Assembly (NCBI RefSeq): GCF_032340315.1
Contig: NZ_CP135436.1
Location: 2,097,952 to 2,161,951, forward strand
From: Streptococcus sp. DTU_2020_1001019_1_SI_AUS_MUR_006
Lineage (GTDB): Bacteria > Bacillota > Bacilli > Lactobacillales > Streptococcaceae
Length of the DNA stretch: 64,000 nt
Reading direction: 5' to 3'
Under the pieces are notes generated by a model. The model was not told where the DNA came from. It saw nothing but the letters and a program-made list of their open reading frames with translations, and made no database searches. Below are positions 24,890-34,380 of this stretch, piece by piece (within the stretch, counting starts at the first letter, position 1; every line of letters starts with the position of its first letter). The position numbers and the translations under genes were made by a program.

Positions 24890-25835
24890 TGTCGCAGAAC
24901 TAGCAGGCGTCAGCCCAACTACTGTCTCACGTGTTATCAATAAAAAGGGCTACCTGTCAGAAAAAACTATTCAAAAGGTCAATGAGGCCATGCGGGAGTT
25001 AGGCTACAAACCCAACAACCTTGCTCGTAGCCTCCAAGGGAAATCAGCCAAGTTAATTGGGTTGATTTTCCCAAAAATCAGCCATGTTTTCTATGCTGAA
25101 TTGATTGACAAACTGGAGCACGAACTCTTCAAAAACGGCTATAAGACCATCATCTGTAATAGTGAGCACGATTCGGAAAAAGAACGTGAATATCTTGAAA
25201 TGCTAGAAGCTAATCAAGTGGATGGCATTATCTCTGGTAGCCATAACTTAGGGATTGAGGACTACAATCGCGTAACGGCTCCAATCATTTCTTTTGACCG
25301 AAACCTATCACCAGACATTCCTGTCGTTTCCTCTGATAACTATGCTGGTGGAGTCCTAGCAGCTCAAACCTTGGCTAAAACTGGATCCAAGTCTGTCATT
25401 ATGATTACAGGTAATGACAACTCCAATTCACCAACTGGACTTCGCCATGCAGGCTTTGCTTCTATCTTCCCAAAAGCTCCCATCATCAATATTTCCAGTG
25501 ACTTTTCACCCCTCCGCAAGGAAATGGAAATCAAAAGTATTCTGAAAAAACAAAAACCAGATGCTATTTTCGCATCGGATGATTTGACTGCCATCTTGGT
25601 AATGAAGATCGCCCAGGAACTTGGCATCTCTGTTCCAGAACAACTCAAGGTTATTGGTTACGATGGAACTTATTTTATCGAGAATTTCTATCCTCATCTT
25701 ACTACCATTAAACAACCTTTAGAAGAAATTGCTCGCCTGACAGTTGATTTACTCCTTCAAAAAATCGAAGGAAAAGAAGTTGCCACGACTGGTTATTTCT
25801 TACCAGTCAGCCTCTTACCAGGTAAAAGTATTTAA
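24870..25835 (+). CDS. scrR: Sucrose operon repressor (LacI family)
   Basis: A 321-residue regulator. The N-terminal helix-turn-helix VAKLTDVAELAGVSPTTVSR is followed by the hinge segment ELGYKPNNLARSLQGK, and residues 60-320 form the sugar-binding domain (for example NQVDGIISGSHN and AIFASDDLTA). It should bind the AAACGTTT-type operators between scrA and scrB and release on sugar-phosphate binding. The start lies inside the end of scrB (20-base overlap). Confidence 0.93.
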   Translation: MVAKLTDVAELAGVSPTTVSRVINKKGYLSEKTIQKVNEAMRELGYKPNNLARSLQGKSAKLIGLIFPKISHVFYAELIDKLEHELFKNGYKTIICNSEHDSEKEREYLEMLEANQVDGIISGSHNLGIEDYNRVTAPIISFDRNLSPDIPVVSSDNYAGGVLAAQTLAKTGSKSVIMITGNDNSNSPTGLRHAGFASIFPKAPIINISSDFSPLRKEMEIKSILKKQKPDAIFASDDLTAILVMKIAQELGISVPEQLKVIGYDGTYFIENFYPHLTTIKQPLEEIARLTVDLLLQKIEGKEVATTGYFLPVSLLPGKSI

Positions 25836-25840
25836 ACAAA

Positions 25841-25880
25841 AAGAGTCTGAGACAAAATAGTTCTCAGACTCTTAATTTAG
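25841..25880. terminator. Convergent terminator of scrB-scrR and the 25872 gene
   Basis: GAGTCTGAGA (25843-25852) pairs with TCTCAGACTC (25862-25871), followed by TTAATTT. The second arm abuts the stop of the opposite small gene, so it probably serves both. Confidence 0.85.
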
Positions 25881-26102
25881 TATACTATCAATAAATAATA
25901 TTATAGAAGCAATAATAATTATAATTTTACCTATTTGGATAAGCTTATTTTGAGATTTAAATATATTTTCTAATAAAAATATTTGGATCACACACATTAT
26001 AGGAATTAAATTTTTTGAAATTGAGAAGTACCCAAACAAATAGACTATAAATAATAAAAATAAAACTATATTGTATTTCTTATTCAAAACAGTTATCACC
26101 AA
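25872..26102 (-). CDS. Small hydrophobic protein, 76 residues, unknown function
   Basis: From a TTG at 26102 the frame gives MVITVLNKKYN, then two or three hydrophobic segments (IVLFLLFIVYLFGYF, LIPIMCVIQIFLLENIF and IGKIIIIIASIILFI). It is a predicted integral membrane protein. Its start overlaps the end of the upstream peptide gene by 23 bases in another frame, so the two probably form one transcript from the 26329-26357 promoter. A start at the next codon (GTG) is equally possible. I know of no family; a peptide-immunity or export role would be a guess based only on pairing with a small secreted peptide. Confidence 0.5.
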   Translation of the reverse strand: MVITVLNKKYNIVLFLLFIVYLFGYFSISKNLIPIMCVIQIFLLENIFKSQNKLIQIGKIIIIIASIILFIDSILN

Positions 26103-26253
26103 TTACCTTAATTCCCAAAATAGTAGACCCCATGTCAACTACAGCATTTTCAAATTTTGTAGCTGAAGCCACCTCATTAGCATGAACAACTGAAACACCT
26201 TCTGTAAGTGCTATATTCAATATTACTGTACTAAGTAATGCAACACTCACCAT
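26080..26253 (-). CDS. Small putative secreted peptide, possibly frameshifted at its 5' end
   Basis: The ATG at 26253 gives 57 residues: a hydrophobic signal-like start (MVSVALLSTVILNIALTEG), then VSVVHANEVASATKFE with an AxA-type cleavage region at HANE, and a 25-residue tail ending GDNCFE. However, the strong ribosome site GAGGAGG lies 27 bases upstream, directly before TTG ATT AGG AAT in another frame. That frame would read IRNKK and then hit a stop; one extra A in the run of six A would fuse it to the peptide and create a normal basic signal-peptide start. This suggests a one-base deletion, a phase-variable A-run or a sequencing error. Confidence 0.45.
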   Translation of the reverse strand: MVSVALLSTVILNIALTEGVSVVHANEVASATKFENAVVDMGSTILGIKVIGDNCFE

Positions 26254-26328
26254 TTTAATTTTTTATTCCTAATCAAAAATCCTCCTCTCTATATTTTTTG
26301 ATTAAGAATCTTAATAATTTACAACTAT

Positions 26329-26357
26329 GTTATAACAAAAAATGAAAGCGTTGTCAA
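26329..26357 (-). promoter_or_regulatory. Strong promoter overlapped by a cre-like site
   Basis: TTGACA (26357-26352) and TATAAC (26334-26329) are separated by 17 bases. TGAAAGCGTTGTCA at 26343-26356 matches the CcpA cre consensus TGWAARCGYTWNCW at all but one position and overlaps the -35 and spacer, where repression is expected. It would drive the small peptide and membrane protein genes. Confidence 0.7.
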
Positions 26358-26417
26358 TACATACGTCTTGTTTTTTTGAACAAAAACAGAAAAACTGGCA
26401 AATAATGTCATTGAATT

Positions 26418-26457
26418 AAGAAACTCAAATACGATTCTGTATTTGAGTTTCTTTTAT
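26418..26457. terminator. Terminator downstream of mvaA
   Basis: AAGAAACTCAAATAC and GTATTTGAGTTTCTT form a 15-bp perfect stem with a six-base loop. T-rich sequence follows on the plus strand and a weaker one on the minus. It lies 50 bases past the mvaA stop. Confidence 0.82.
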
Positions 26458-26506
26458 TTGAAAAAACAGTAAAAAGCGCTAAAAATCAAACCAGTCTAAA
26501 TTTTTC

Positions 26507-27781
26507 TTATGATCTTAAATGTTTCAATAGCGTTTGCGCTTTTTCTAGATTAAAGGTTTTTTCAGCAATCAAGTTTTCTACTAACTTGGGTACTTCTGCC
26601 TCAGTCGCACCTGCTAAAAGCGCTAAAGATTTCGCTTGAAGCTTCATGTGTCCATGCTGAATCCCTGTACTGACAAGAGCTTTAAGTGCTGCAAAGTTTT
26701 GAGCGAGACCAATCGAAACGATAATTTGAGCCAATTCTTTGGCAGATGGTTGACCTAGCAACTCATGACTGAGTACAACTCGAGGATTGAGACCAATCGA
26801 ACCGCCCTTAGTGGCAACTGGCATCGGCATGGTCATCTCTCCAATAAGCTCTTCGTTTTCCAAATCTATAGTCCAACGACTGAGTCCTCGATAGGCGCCA
26901 TCATGACTTGCATAGGCATGCGCTCCTGCTTCGATGGCACGCCAATCATTTCCTGTCGCAATCAAAAGGGCATCGATTCCATTAAAAATTCCCTTATTGT
27001 GAGTAGCTGCTCGATAAGGATCTGCCTGAGCAAACTGGCTAGCTAAAACCATTTTTTCCGCTAGTTCACGCGCTTCATCCTTCTGGCGACTCAAATAACG
27101 AAAGGCAATACGACAAGTTGCTGTTACTAGAGAATCTGTGGCATAGTTGGATAGAATTCCCATTAAACTTTGCCCTTGACTTAGAGCCTCTAGACTTGGT
27201 TTTAAAGCTTCAAGCATGGTATTGAGCATATTAGCTCCCATTGCTTCCTGAGTATCTACATGGAGATAAACCACTAAAAAGTCAGACTCACCAGAAATTT
27301 TTTCAACTGTTAGCTCTCTGGCTCCACCACCACGTTTGACAATAGAGGGATAGGCTTGGTTTGCTTGTTCGAGCAACTCTGCTTTTTGACTCAGAATAGC
27401 CTGACAAGCTTTATCCCTATCTGGAACCTGATAGAGGGCTACCTGACCTATCATTTGTCGCTGATGAACTTGAGCTGTAAAACCTCCAGCACGTTTGATA
27501 ATCTTACTGGCAAAACTAGCTGCAGCAACAACAGATGGCTCTTCGGTCACATAAGGAACGGTGTACTCTTGACCGTTTACCAGTACTTCTGGAACTACTG
27601 AGTATGGGAGAGAAAAGGTCCCCACCACATTTTCACTCAGTTGGTCCGCAACTGCTAGACTGAGATTCTCATTTTGCTCAAGACTTTCTTGGGCTTCAAT
27701 AGAAGTAAGCGCCTGAGACTTAACTAGTTCTAGGCGCTCTTGAATTGATTTTTTAGCAAATCCATTCCAATTTTTTTTCAT
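26507..27781 (-). CDS. mvaA: Hydroxymethylglutaryl-CoA reductase, class II (degradative type)
   Basis: A 424-residue enzyme making mevalonate for isoprenoid synthesis. Conserved parts are SENVVGTFSLPYSV and EPSVVAAAS near the N-terminus, THNKGIFNGIDALLIATGND with the catalytic Lys, and GGSIGLNPRV in the cofactor region. Its start overlaps the mvaS stop as TAATG, so the two enzymes are made together. The C-terminal part contains HMKLQAKSLALLAG with the catalytic His region. Confidence 0.94.
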   Translation of the reverse strand: MKKNWNGFAKKSIQERLELVKSQALTSIEAQESLEQNENLSLAVADQLSENVVGTFSLPYSVVPEVLVNGQEYTVPYVTEEPSVVAAASFASKIIKRAGGFTAQVHQRQMIGQVALYQVPDRDKACQAILSQKAELLEQANQAYPSIVKRGGGARELTVEKISGESDFLVVYLHVDTQEAMGANMLNTMLEALKPSLEALSQGQSLMGILSNYATDSLVTATCRIAFRYLSRQKDEARELAEKMVLASQFAQADPYRAATHNKGIFNGIDALLIATGNDWRAIEAGAHAYASHDGAYRGLSRWTIDLENEELIGEMTMPMPVATKGGSIGLNPRVVLSHELLGQPSAKELAQIIVSIGLAQNFAALKALVSTGIQHGHMKLQAKSLALLAGATEAEVPKLVENLIAEKTFNLEKAQTLLKHLRS

Positions 27782-28953
27782 TATTTTTCAACCTTGCTGT
27801 AGCGACGTTGGTGTTCTACAATCTCAACCAGAGCATAGTCCTGTCCTTCATAGCCTGACATGGTTGCAGAACCTGACTCATCCAAGTTTGCTTCCTCAAA
27901 GAAGATTCGTTCATAATCAGCTACGCTCAATGCTTGACGTTGATCTAGCAATTCTAAGCGATTTTTCTGCAATTGCTGTTCATAGCCTTCGACCAATTCC
28001 ACACTGAAGAACTCAGATACAGCACCACTACCATAGCTGTAGAGGGCAATTTTATCTCCTGCCTTAAGGCTATCTGAATTCTCAAGTAGGGACAAAAGCC
28101 CTAAAAAGAGGGAACCTGTATAGATATTTCCAACCTTTTGGCTATAAATAATAGACTCATCAAAGTGTTTTTGGAGTAAATCCTTTTTCTCTTGAGGTAG
28201 AGATTTATCAAGGATTTTTTTTAATCCCTTGAGAGCTAGCTTTGGATATGGTAAATGGAAACAAATAGCTTCAAAATCATCCAAAGTACAGTCATAACGC
28301 TTTTGGTACTCTTCCCAAGTCGTTTTTAAGCTATCAAGATATTGCTGTGTTGAGTAAACCCCATTTACAAATGGTGTTGTCGAGTAATTTGGACGCCAGA
28401 AGTCCATAATGTCACGAGTCTGCGCAACGTTATCGTTGTTGAATACCATAACTCGTGGATTTTGGCTAATCAACATGGCAACACAGCCGGCTCCTTGAGT
28501 TGGTTCTCCAGGAGTTTCAACACCATACCTTGCAATATCACTGGCTAGTACCAAAACTTTTGATTTTGGAGAATTTTCTACGTGTAACTTAGCATAGTGA
28601 AGGGCCGCTGTTGCACCATAACAAGCCTCCTTGATTTCAAAACTACGAGCAAATGGTTGGATTCCTAATAAACCGTGTACAAAGACTGCAGCCGCCTTAC
28701 TTTGATCGATTCCAGATTCTGTCGCAACGATAACCATATCAATCTCTTGCTTATCTTCTTCAGTCAGGATAGAATTACCTGCACTGGCAGCCAAGGTAAC
28801 AATATCCTCTGTCAAAGGAGCAATACTCAATTCTTTTAAAAGGAGTCCTTTACTCAATTTTTCAGGATCAATTCCTCGGGTTTCTGCTAAATCTTGTAAT
28901 TTCAAAACGTATTGACTGGTCGCAAAACCAATCTTATCAATACCGATTGTCAT
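27781..28953 (-). CDS. mvaS: Hydroxymethylglutaryl-CoA synthase
   Basis: A 390-residue thiolase-fold enzyme condensing acetyl-CoA with acetoacetyl-CoA. The catalytic Cys is in FEIKEACYGATAAL (about residue 111), the Glu in MVIVATESGID, and the His in ICFHLPYPKLALKGL. The ATG at 28953 follows AGAGG closely and gives the normal MTIGIDKIGF start; an upstream in-frame ATG adds seven residues without support. With mvaA it forms the first half of the mevalonate pathway; the kinase genes are not in this window. Confidence 0.94.
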   Translation of the reverse strand: MTIGIDKIGFATSQYVLKLQDLAETRGIDPEKLSKGLLLKELSIAPLTEDIVTLAASAGNSILTEEDKQEIDMVIVATESGIDQSKAAAVFVHGLLGIQPFARSFEIKEACYGATAALHYAKLHVENSPKSKVLVLASDIARYGVETPGEPTQGAGCVAMLISQNPRVMVFNNDNVAQTRDIMDFWRPNYSTTPFVNGVYSTQQYLDSLKTTWEEYQKRYDCTLDDFEAICFHLPYPKLALKGLKKILDKSLPQEKKDLLQKHFDESIIYSQKVGNIYTGSLFLGLLSLLENSDSLKAGDKIALYSYGSGAVSEFFSVELVEGYEQQLQKNRLELLDQRQALSVADYERIFFEEANLDESGSATMSGYEGQDYALVEIVEHQRRYSKVEK

Positions 28954-29028
28954 ATTTACCTCTATTTTTATCATTCATTGTAAAAAATCGTTCACCTCTA
29001 TTTTATCACAATTGAGGTCAAATGAGCG

Positions 29029-29056
29029 AAAAAAGACTTGATTCACCAAATCAAGT
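29029..29056 (-). terminator. Hairpin terminator between thrE-type genes and mvaS
   Basis: ACTTGATT and AATCAAGT form a stem followed by TTTTTT on the minus strand. Confidence 0.7.
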
Positions 29057-29120
29057 TCATTTTAAAAACCTTATTTCATTTTTAGACTGAGCCAACAAAC
29101 AGAACTTTAGGGCTATAAAA

Positions 29121-29144
29121 AATCGAGTCTTAGCTAGCTCGATT
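29121..29144 (-). terminator. Terminator overlapping the stop codon of the ThrE C-terminal-type gene
   Basis: AATCGAGCTAGC and the matching ACTCGATT form the stem, with the TAA stop (29132-29130) in the loop side, then TTTTTTA. It works on the minus strand. Confidence 0.78.
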
Positions 29145-29579
29145 CTTTTTGAGATAATGATACAATTTCAACAAAACTGTCCCACTGGCCATTCCAATGG
29201 AGATAACGAGAGCTAGCATCATGACTAACATGGCACTAGAAATGGCATGGCCGTAGTCACCTGTAACGAAGAAAGAAGTGGTTCGGTAAGATAGATAACC
29301 TGGTACTAATGGTGCCAGAATGGCTAGGGCAAAAACTACTGCTGGCGTTTTGTAGAGAATACTCATAATCTGGCTGACACAAGAACCAATCACCGCAGCA
29401 ATAAAGGTTGCCAAAATAACATTGGTTGGTTCCTTGAGTATCAAATAGAGTAGCCAGATAGACATTCCTAAAACTCCACCAGGGATAAGCATGGAACGCT
29501 GGACATTTAAAACGATTAAAAAGGTAATAATGGCAAGCAAACTTGCCAGAGCTTGCAATAAAAATGTTGTTAGTGTCAT
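29130..29579 (-). CDS. Threonine/serine exporter, ThrE C-terminal-type half (DUF3815)
   Basis: A 149-residue membrane protein with four or five predicted helices (for example LLQALASLLAIITFLIVLNV and PAVVFALAILAPLVPG). The PLVPGYLSYRTT segment is typical of the short half of split ThrE exporters. It starts one base after the stop of the longer half and should pair with it in the membrane. Substrate is inferred from the family only. Confidence 0.83.
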   Translation of the reverse strand: MTLTTFLLQALASLLAIITFLIVLNVQRSMLIPGGVLGMSIWLLYLILKEPTNVILATFIAAVIGSCVSQIMSILYKTPAVVFALAILAPLVPGYLSYRTTSFFVTGDYGHAISSAMLVMMLALVISIGMASGTVLLKLYHYLKKNRAS

Positions 29580-29580
29580 A

Positions 29581-30339
29581 TTAGTTCATGAGTAAGAGGG
29601 CGACTGATGTTCCAGCCCCTAAGGCAAGGGTAATCAGCAAGGATTCAAACATCTTGCTCATACCAGAGTTGATATGGTTGGTCATAATATCTCGAACAGC
29701 ATTGGTAAGGGCAATTCCAGGCACAAAGGGCATAACCGCACCTGCAATCACTAAATCCGCCGTCGATTGTAAACCAGAATAGCGCGCCCAAAATTGTGCA
29801 ATCAAACCAAAGACAAGAGCTCCTGCGAAAGCAGTCATAAAAGGGATACGAATAAACTTTTCTACATAGAGAGAGCAAGTAAAAGCAAACAAGGTCGCCA
29901 CTCCTGCTCCGATGGCATCATAGACATTCCCACCAAACATGATTGAAAAGAAAGGAGCACTGAGGGTCGCTGCAGCAGTTAGTTGAACATTGGTATAGGG
30001 AGACGCCTTGGCATTCAATTCCTTTAGTTGGATAAAGGCTGTTTCCAAATCAAGCTGTCCTGATACAAGCTGCCGTGAAATCTGGTTGACATCACACACC
30101 TTCTCAATATTATAAGCAGAGGAGGTCACTCGCTTCATACGAGAGATATTTGTATTTTCAATGGAGAAAAAAATGGCGGCAGGCATGGCTAAAACATTAC
30201 AATCCATAATACCCTGTGAATGAGCAATCCGAATCATGGTATCTTCAACACGATAAATCTCAGAACCATTGCGAAGCAGAATTGTTCCAGCTAGCATGAT
30301 GACATCAATAACTGCATTCAGTTTTTTTGATTCTTCCAT
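29581..30339 (-). CDS. Threonine/serine exporter, ThrE N-terminal-type half (DUF1212)
   Basis: A 252-residue protein. The soluble N-terminal half has LAGTILLRNGSEIYRVEDTMIRIA and the ISRMKRVTSSAYNIEKV segment; the C-terminal half holds five helices, including the PFVPGIALTNAVRDI motif. The ATG at 30339 has AGGAGG seven bases upstream, so an earlier in-frame start is rejected. In actinobacteria both halves are one polypeptide; the split form is usual in Firmicutes. A terminator hairpin separates it from stkP upstream. Confidence 0.84.
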   Translation of the reverse strand: MEESKKLNAVIDVIMLAGTILLRNGSEIYRVEDTMIRIAHSQGIMDCNVLAMPAAIFFSIENTNISRMKRVTSSAYNIEKVCDVNQISRQLVSGQLDLETAFIQLKELNAKASPYTNVQLTAAATLSAPFFSIMFGGNVYDAIGAGVATLFAFTCSLYVEKFIRIPFMTAFAGALVFGLIAQFWARYSGLQSTADLVIAGAVMPFVPGIALTNAVRDIMTNHINSGMSKMFESLLITLALGAGTSVALLLMN

Positions 30340-30396
30340 GTTTCCCTCCTTTTTCAAACTCCATTTTATTTTATCATAATTTCGAAGGAAAAAAAA

Positions 30397-30425
30397 TCTT
30401 TGCCACAAAAACTGTGACAAAGATT
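30397..30425 (-). terminator. Terminator after stkP
   Basis: ATCTTTGTCACAG pairs with GTGGCAAAGAT and is followed by TTTTTTTT on the minus strand, right after the stkP stop. Confidence 0.9.
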
Positions 30426-30427
30426 AT

Positions 30428-32311
30428 TTAGTTATCTGTGTTGTGTTCGTCCACATGAGTTGGTGTAGACGAAGATGGTGTCGATGGACTTTGAGATGGC
30501 ACCGTATTATCTGCCCTGTTAGAGTTACGCTGGCTCGAAGACGGAACCGAAGAAGATGATGGTGGAGTTTTTGGTTTATAAATAGAAATCTTTATACGTG
30601 TCGTACTTAGATCAACTTTCTCACCTAGTTTTGGACTTTGATCCACAACAGTTCCTTCAGCAGTGCCCTCAGGAGCTGTCGATACCTCCACTACTTCGAT
30701 ATTGGCTTCCTTGACACCAACAATTTGAATTAAGTTATTCTTTGTAAATTCAAGACTTGAGCCAATATAACTTGGCATGGTCACGGTTGTCACCTTTTTA
30801 GCAACAGTCAAAACGATAGAAGTTGCCTTGGTAAGATCATAAGTCGTACCTTCTACTAAGCTCTGTTTTAAAACCACACCTGGTTCTGATTCACTGGACT
30901 CTTCTTCTTCAATCTTAATCAGATTTTCAGGAACTTTTTTCCCTTTCAATTCTGCAATAACATCAGTAGATTTGCGTCCAATATAGTTTCCAATCTTAAA
31001 TGATTGTTTACCTGAAGATATGATTAGATTAACTTTAGACCCTTCTTTGCGAGCTGAGCCAGCATCTGGATCTGTTCGGATAACCCGACCTTCTTCTACG
31101 GTATCACTCGCTTCGGTCTTCTCCTCGCCAATCTCAAAATTCGCTTTTTTCAGGGTTTCCTTAGCTTCAGCAACAGTTTGACCTGCAACTTTTGGAATCT
31201 CAACAGTAGCTGGTGTTCTGGATAAAATCCACACCAGAGAAGCGGCAACCAGTACGAAACTTGCTAGTAGAACTAGATAACGTGCTTTAAAACGACGTTT
31301 TTTCACTGGTTTTTCCACAGATTTTTTAGCACTTACTTCTGGGCTAGCTTTAGTTGCCTGATGGCTTTCTGTCTGTGGTTGAACCTTAGGAATAGAGGTC
31401 AAGGTTGTCTGAGAAACTTTTGGCAATGTCTTTGTGTCTGCCTTAGTAGCATCATCAAAAACACGTTTGGCTTCATTTCTGCGGTTATAAGATAGACTGC
31501 TAGATAAATCAACATACATCTCTGAAACCGACTTGTATCGATCCGTAAGCTTTTTAGCAGTTGCCTTGATAACCACATTTTCTAAGGCTTGGGGGACAGA
31601 TGGATTTTCAGCGATGACCGATGGCAGCGGTTTTTGAAAATGCTGGAGGGCAATGGTTACTGCACTATCGCCATCATAAGGGATATGCCCTGTCAACATC
31701 TCATAGAAGATAATCCCCATGGCATAGATGTCACTCTGGACAGTTGCCTTAGAGCCACGAGCCTGCTCAGGTGACAAGTAGTGGACAGAGCCCAGCATAG
31801 AGTTGGTCTGAGTCAGACTGGTCTCTGCAAAGGCTACGGCAATCCCAAAGTCAGTTACCTTGGCCGTCCCATCCGGAGTTAAAAGAATGTTTTGAGGTTT
31901 TAAGTCACGATGGACAATACCTTTAGTGTGCGCTAAGCGCATCGCTAAGAGAATCTGACCCATAATACGGACAGCTTCTTCATTTGAGAGGGGATAGTGT
32001 TCTTTGATATAGCGCTTGAGATCAAGACCGGCTACATATTCCATAGCCAGGTACTGTTGACCGTCCTCTTCGCCGATATCCGTTATCCGAACGATATGGG
32101 GATGATCTAAGTCAGCCATTGCACGCGCTTCACGCTGAAAACGAGCAACAGCAATCGGGTCAGTCTGGTAGTTAGTCCTTAGGACCTTTACAGCTACCTC
32201 TTCCCCGTCTAAAATCAAATCCTTGGCCAGGTAGACATCCGCCATACCTCCACGGCCAATTTGTTTGACAATCCGATACCGCCCGGCAAAAATCTTGCCG
32301 ATCTGGATCAT
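30428..32311 (-). CDS. stkP: Membrane Ser/Thr protein kinase StkP with three PASTA domains
   Basis: A 627-residue transmembrane kinase that senses peptidoglycan and controls division. The kinase domain has GRGGMAD at 19-25, Lys 42, HRD at 134-136 and DFG at 154-156. One helix spans about 344-363. Outside are three PASTA domains (about 368-434, 435-506 and 508-581), then a Ser/Thr/Pro-rich tail (582-627). Pneumococcal StkP, as I recall it, has 659 residues and four PASTA domains and ends soon after KPKT. This version lacks one of the two near-identical middle repeats and carries an extra tail. The start overlaps the phpP stop by four bases (ATGA), coupling kinase to phosphatase. Confidence 0.96.
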   Translation of the reverse strand: MIQIGKIFAGRYRIVKQIGRGGMADVYLAKDLILDGEEVAVKVLRTNYQTDPIAVARFQREARAMADLDHPHIVRITDIGEEDGQQYLAMEYVAGLDLKRYIKEHYPLSNEEAVRIMGQILLAMRLAHTKGIVHRDLKPQNILLTPDGTAKVTDFGIAVAFAETSLTQTNSMLGSVHYLSPEQARGSKATVQSDIYAMGIIFYEMLTGHIPYDGDSAVTIALQHFQKPLPSVIAENPSVPQALENVVIKATAKKLTDRYKSVSEMYVDLSSSLSYNRRNEAKRVFDDATKADTKTLPKVSQTTLTSIPKVQPQTESHQATKASPEVSAKKSVEKPVKKRRFKARYLVLLASFVLVAASLVWILSRTPATVEIPKVAGQTVAEAKETLKKANFEIGEEKTEASDTVEEGRVIRTDPDAGSARKEGSKVNLIISSGKQSFKIGNYIGRKSTDVIAELKGKKVPENLIKIEEEESSESEPGVVLKQSLVEGTTYDLTKATSIVLTVAKKVTTVTMPSYIGSSLEFTKNNLIQIVGVKEANIEVVEVSTAPEGTAEGTVVDQSPKLGEKVDLSTTRIKISIYKPKTPPSSSSVPSSSQRNSNRADNTVPSQSPSTPSSSTPTHVDEHNTDN

Positions 32312-33048
32312 TGTGCCGCCTCCTCCTCAATCGAAACAAGGGCAACTGTAATATTATCAAGGCCACCAGCATTGTTAGCAAAACGAATCAAGGTCGCCGC
32401 TTTATCATCAAGCGAGATATCACTTGTGACAATATCACAGATTTCACTAGCTGAAATCATATTTGTCAGACCATCGCTATTGAGCAAGAGATAGTCTCCT
32501 GCTTCCAAACTGACAATTCCTAAGTCAGGTTGAATTTCGTCTTTTTGTCCGATAGATTGGGTGATAATATTTTTTTGTGGATGCGCTTCTGCCTCTTCTG
32601 GTGTCAGTTGACCTGCCTTGAGCAATTCGTTAACCAAGGAATGATCACTTGTCAGTTGACGGTACTCTTCCCCTCGAATGAGACCGATTCTAGAATCTCC
32701 GATATGGGCATAAATTGCCTGATTTCCGATAACTGCAAGAGCTTCGAGGGTTGTCCCCATTCCCTTGTAGGCTTCATCTCGTCCTAGTTGATAAATCTTT
32801 TGATTTTCAACTTCTAGATGGTGGGCAAACCATTCGCGAACTTCATTAACGGTGTCGATCTGCGTATCAACCCAGGCAACACCTAAGTCCGTAACTGCCA
32901 TCTCACTGGCAATATTTCCTGCGCGATGACCTCCCATCCCATCAGCCAAGATGATCATCGTGCGACCGGCACGGTTGACAAAAAGATTGACATAGTCTTG
33001 ATTATTTGTACGTTTCTGACCCACATCTGTTAATAATGAAATCTCCAT
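32308..33048 (-). CDS. phpP: PP2C-type protein phosphatase PhpP
   Basis: A 246-residue soluble phosphatase that reverses StkP phosphorylation. Metal-binding motifs are present: [28 protein letters not shown] (about 35-46), [20 protein letters not shown] and the C-terminal DNITVALV. It lies between rsmB (15-base gap) and stkP (four-base overlap), the usual order in streptococci. Confidence 0.96.
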   Translation of the reverse strand: MEISLLTDVGQKRTNNQDYVNLFVNRAGRTMIILADGMGGHRAGNIASEMAVTDLGVAWVDTQIDTVNEVREWFAHHLEVENQKIYQLGRDEAYKGMGTTLEALAVIGNQAIYAHIGDSRIGLIRGEEYRQLTSDHSLVNELLKAGQLTPEEAEAHPQKNIITQSIGQKDEIQPDLGIVSLEAGDYLLLNSDGLTNMISASEICDIVTSDISLDDKAATLIRFANNAGGLDNITVALVSIEEEAAQ

Positions 33049-33063
33049 TGTGTCAGTTCCTTC

Positions 33064-34380
33064 CTAATTGGACATCTTACGAAATTGGCTGATGAAGAAT
33101 CCATCACTTCCGTATAATTCCGGAGTAATAAGGATACAGCCATCTTTTAGAATATCCTTGCATTCGTGTTCTAGTTTAACCTGCTCGAACTCGGGATGAC
33201 TTTCTAAAAATGCTTGAACCACTTTAAAGTTCTCTTCCGAGACAATAGTGCAGGTACTATAGGTTATTATACCACCTTTTCGTAGTGTTTGACAAACACT
33301 ACCTAATATTTCCAGCTGAATTTCCTGTAATGACGCGAAATCTGCCGTTTCTTTATTGTATTTGATATCTGGTTTTCGACGCAATAGACCAATCCCTGAG
33401 CAAGGGGCATCAACAAGAATCTTATCAAATTGATCCTTGCCAAAAAACTCGTGGACCTTTCGGGCATCCAATTTTTGTGTTTGAACACGGTCTGCTACTC
33501 CTAAACGCTGAGCATTTTCCTGAATCAAAGTGAGTTTATGATCGTAGAGATCCAGAGCTGTTACCTGACCTGTCGTTAGATAAGATGCCATATGGGCTGT
33601 TTTCCCACCTGGAGCCGCACAGGCATCCAAAACCTGCTCCTCTCCTTGTAGCTCTAGTGTTGGTGCAACCAGTTGACTAGACTCATCTTGGATAGTAATA
33701 ACCCCTTCAGCAAACAAGTCATGACCCGCAAAATGCCCCTGCTCCTTGACCAGACCAGAAGCTGATAAAGCAGAATCACTTGCACCGAGCAGAGCTTTGA
33801 TTTCCTCTTTTCGGTTCAAATCTGTTACGCGAATACTGGCTTTATTCCGTTGCAAAAGACTCTCAAAAATCGCTTGAGCTCGCTCTTCTCCGTACTCTTC
33901 CTTGAGTTTCGAAATCAACCAAACTGGTAAAGAATAGGCAATAGAATCACGCTTATTTTTACGCTTGATAGAGGCACTATCTGGCAAACCTTCTCGCAGG
34001 ATACGGCGAAGGACTGCATTGACCAGTTTTTCACTACCCTTCTTACGAGATTTTGCAATTTCAACCGCTTCATTGACCACTGCATGGTCAGGAAGCTTAT
34101 CCAAGTATTGGAGTTGGTAGGTGCTCATGAGAAGTAAAACATAGAGCCAACTGTCCAGCTTGTCTCTATCCTCAATAAAGTGAGAAATGTACCACTCTAG
34201 CGTGAGTTTTCGAGCTACAGTTCCATAGACCAGCTCTGTCACCAAACCTTTGTCTGCCGCTGATAGTTGACTTCCCTTGAGGTGTTTATTTAAGGCGATA
34301 TTGGAGTAAGCTTGTTGGATAAAAACATCCTCCAATACCTCTAAGGCTAAACTTCTAGCCGTTTCTACTTTAGTCACCAA
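33064..34380 (-). CDS. rsmB: 16S rRNA (cytosine-5)-methyltransferase RsmB
   Basis: A 438-residue enzyme methylating C967-equivalent of 16S rRNA. The N-terminal NusB-like domain (about 1-145) is followed by the SAM domain with [29 protein letters not shown] and the catalytic Cys in [10 protein letters not shown]. The start overlaps fmt by 11 bases. Confidence 0.94.
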   Translation of the reverse strand: MVTKVETARSLALEVLEDVFIQQAYSNIALNKHLKGSQLSAADKGLVTELVYGTVARKLTLEWYISHFIEDRDKLDSWLYVLLLMSTYQLQYLDKLPDHAVVNEAVEIAKSRKKGSEKLVNAVLRRILREGLPDSASIKRKNKRDSIAYSLPVWLISKLKEEYGEERAQAIFESLLQRNKASIRVTDLNRKEEIKALLGASDSALSASGLVKEQGHFAGHDLFAEGVITIQDESSQLVAPTLELQGEEQVLDACAAPGGKTAHMASYLTTGQVTALDLYDHKLTLIQENAQRLGVADRVQTQKLDARKVHEFFGKDQFDKILVDAPCSGIGLLRRKPDIKYNKETADFASLQEIQLEILGSVCQTLRKGGIITYSTCTIVSEENFKVVQAFLESHPEFEQVKLEHECKDILKDGCILITPELYGSDGFFISQFRKMSN

